From assembly GCA_013297675.1 (NCBI GenBank), contig JAAFHZ010000020.1, positions 1 through 45,649 on the forward strand: a stretch of DNA of 45,649 nt, given 5' to 3'. The notes beneath the pieces are model-generated. The model was not told the DNA's origin. It searched no databases and saw only the letters and a program-made list of their open reading frames with translations. Position numbers and translations under genes: made by a program. Of the stretch, positions 44,199 through 45,649 are shown piece by piece. The DNA is from Synechococcales cyanobacterium bin59.metabat.ball.084. Its GTDB lineage: Bacteria; Cyanobacteriota; Cyanobacteriia; Cyanobacteriales; Chamaesiphonaceae. Each line of letters starts with the position of its first letter. Within the stretch, counting starts at the first letter, position 1.

Positions 44199-44768
44199 TA
44201 TGAAAATTCTGATTCAACAGGTTTTGAATAGCGGTCAGTGTGGCATGAGTTGTGTATTTTAACAAGTACAGGCATTGTAATCTAGCCGTTTTAGATGTTG
44301 GTACACTCTAGGCGCATCATATCAGAGAGTGCATAATCAAAAATTCGCAAAAAAATAACCCACCTCTACAAGAGAAGCGGGAGCAGTAAGTTTTCGTGGT
44401 GTGTGATCTGAAGATGTTGAGTTGGCATTAGATAAATAACCAATGAACACCTTTGACATGTCTTTAGTATTGCCCAGTAGTGTGAAATTGAGATGAAATT
44501 ATCAGTCGATCGAATATTTTTTAGAGCAATCAGCATCGATAAATCCATAAAACGCTTTTGGGTAATGGAATACAAGGTATTGACGCAGTAGCTTTTTTTA
44601 GCGCAAAAAATTCCTCAGTGTGATTTAGATCGCTGCGAGTTGTCTTCCAGATCGCCGAGGTTATGGAATATCAGCACCTTCTCAAATTTGTTAATTCATT
44701 CTCGAAAATAAAGGTACTTTGCAATTACGGTCTGGGTATGTTATCAATGACCGCTCACATTGTCTACT
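44199..44768. other. Intergenic region upstream of hsdM
   Basis: About 570 nt between divergent genes. A short inverted repeat, CACTCT / AGAGTG, occurs near 44307-44334. A 69-codon minus-strand frame (44366-44575) has no family features and is not annotated. Probably promoters only; no RNA gene recognised. Confidence 0.35.
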
Positions 44769-45455
44769 ATGACCTCGATTCGCCGCCAAATCCGCAAATA
44801 CTACCCTCAACGCTTGGAGCTGATCCACGAAACTCCAACTACTCTGACTTTACAGCGAGGTTCATTGCCTCGATCGAAGGCCATCAAAAAAGCTTGGATC
44901 GATTATTTAGAGGCGTTGGTGTTTTTTTTGCTGCCAGTGGCCGCTTTTTTCTCACCACTGCCCTTAATGGCTAAGCCTTGGCTGAAAGCGCAGCTCGATT
45001 TAGATCTTACCGTGGTGTCTGCCGATGTTTATTGGTTGGGGATAGCGGTGCTGGCAATTCCTACCATATACAACGCCTGCTTCCGTCCCTGCTTTGCGAT
45101 TTGGACTTTTGATAAATCGCGGCGGCAAATTGAGCGGGTAATTACTAATGGCTTGGGCGTAGAGCTAAGCACCTATTTTAATTTCAATGAAGTGGTAGAT
45201 ATCGAGGTCAGTCAATATTGGGCTGGTGAGCAGAAAAAACACTATTATTGCTGGCTGGTACTAGATTCTGGCTATCGGATTTTTCTGAGCCACTGTAAAA
45301 CCGGGGTCGATCGACGGTCAAAGAATATGATCCTGTATCATCACTTGGCTCTAGCCGAAAAAATGCGGGGGTTGATGTCTTTATATACTCCACCTTCCCA
45401 AAGAGCTAATCGGGTTGGGGTGCCCATTAAGCGAGATTATGAGCAAGACGATTAG
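44769..45455 (+). CDS. Membrane protein of unknown function
   Basis: 228 aa from ATG 44769; a TTG 9 nt earlier is an alternative. After a basic N-terminus with a short beta-like stretch (RLELIHETPTTLTLQRG) there are two hydrophobic spans (ALVFFLLPVAAFFSPLPLMA and VYWLGIAVLAIPTIYNACF). The cytoplasmic domain reads FDKSRRQIERVITNGLGVELSTYFNFNEVVDIEVSQYW... YYCWLVLDSGYRIFLSHCKTG. This strand pattern resembles PH-like domains of bacterial YdbS/bPH type, which is tentative. No catalytic motif. Not linked to the restriction island (opposite strand). Confidence 0.65.
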   Translation: MTSIRRQIRKYYPQRLELIHETPTTLTLQRGSLPRSKAIKKAWIDYLEALVFFLLPVAAFFSPLPLMAKPWLKAQLDLDLTVVSADVYWLGIAVLAIPTIYNACFRPCFAIWTFDKSRRQIERVITNGLGVELSTYFNFNEVVDIEVSQYWAGEQKKHYYCWLVLDSGYRIFLSHCKTGVDRRSKNMILYHHLALAEKMRGLMSLYTPPSQRANRVGVPIKRDYEQDD

Positions 45456-45588
45456 GCGCAAAGGACTTTGCTCGATCGACCTTCTGGACTTGGATGCATT
45501 TCGGCAGATACTCGCTGCGCCGGGTATCTAATTTTTCAGGGATGCAAGAATGCTTTAAAATAGTAGAACATGCTGGTGCATAAATACT

Positions 45589-45649
45589 ATGGCAATCATC
45601 TCTTCTAAAAAACCTCCTGCTGATGACGACGACGAATCGCCCAAGCCTG
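45589..45649 (+). CDS. Start of an unidentified gene, cut by the window end
   Basis: ATG at 45589 opens a frame MAIISSKKPPADDDDESPKP that runs off the window. It is acidic and proline-rich, too short to identify. No strong ribosome-binding site is visible, so the start is provisional. Confidence 0.4.
   Translation, partial: MAIISSKKPPADDDDESPKP

Noticed and set aside
44366-44575. 69-codon minus-strand frame upstream of hsdM
   Set aside because: No ribosome-binding site, low-complexity hydrophobic end and no recognisable domain.

Overview
The window looks like a stretch of cyanobacterial chromosome. The evidence is the density of CGATCG cores (HIP1-like), a ferredoxin-type nitrite reductase, a CyAbrB regulator, SufR, a dnaK3-dnaJ3 type pair with a long acidic/basic tail, an RppA/RppB-like two-component pair, a GlcF glycolate dehydrogenase subunit and cobalamin synthesis genes. 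No rRNA, tRNA, CRISPR array or intact transposon was seen, and the species cannot be fixed from this sequence.

Layout. 1-3.3 kb is an accessory patch: a broken serine recombinase, a Uma2-family protein, and a type II restriction-modification pair related to Eco29kI. The endonuclease is cut short by one in-frame TGA. 3.7-7.1 kb is a B12-dependent ribonucleotide reductase (nrdJ) with a 371-residue LAGLIDADG intein placed directly before its catalytic cysteine. 7.1-9.6 kb holds a phosphatase-like protein, a CyAbrB regulator, SufR (with a textbook SufR operator and sigma-70 promoter) and a small membrane protein. 9.8-13.7 kb holds dnaK3-dnaJ3 and an alkyltransferase-like protein. 13.8-20.3 kb holds an NtcB-like regulator followed by cbiD and cbiA, then glcF, and convergent nirA driven by an NtcA-type promoter. 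20.5-33.2 kb is mostly housekeeping: DUF924, HEAT repeats, L,D-transpeptidase, a membrane-anchored Mur ligase, PhzF, an M16 peptidase, FolK, a coiled-coil protein and a dynamin-like/DUF697 GTPase. 33.4-35.4 kb is a two-component system. 35.5-44.2 kb is a minus-strand type I restriction-modification island. Its order is hsdM, two small ORFs, hsdS, a truncated YhcG/DUF1016 gene, a PD-(D/E)XK-like gene, a HigA-like regulator and hsdR.

How the genes connect. Nitrite reductase needs siroheme, CbiD/CbiA use the same tetrapyrrole branch to make cobalamin, and NrdJ needs adenosylcobalamin, so the middle of the window links nitrogen status, corrinoid synthesis and DNA precursors. SufR controls Fe-S cluster assembly, on which NirA and GlcF depend.

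Most unusual points. (1) The type I island contains three copies of a junction made of the 3' end of hsdS plus the 5' end of the YhcG gene, and the standing YhcG gene is a chimera carrying an HsdS tail. (2) hsdS carries three TAEL repeats, the known spacer-length switch of the EcoR124 family. (3) The Eco29kI-like endonuclease keeps every catalytic residue but is truncated by a nonsense codon. (4) A perfect palindromic element lies in-frame in a GTPase gene. (5) Two very small candidate membrane-peptide genes (26 and 35 aa) have credible translation signals.
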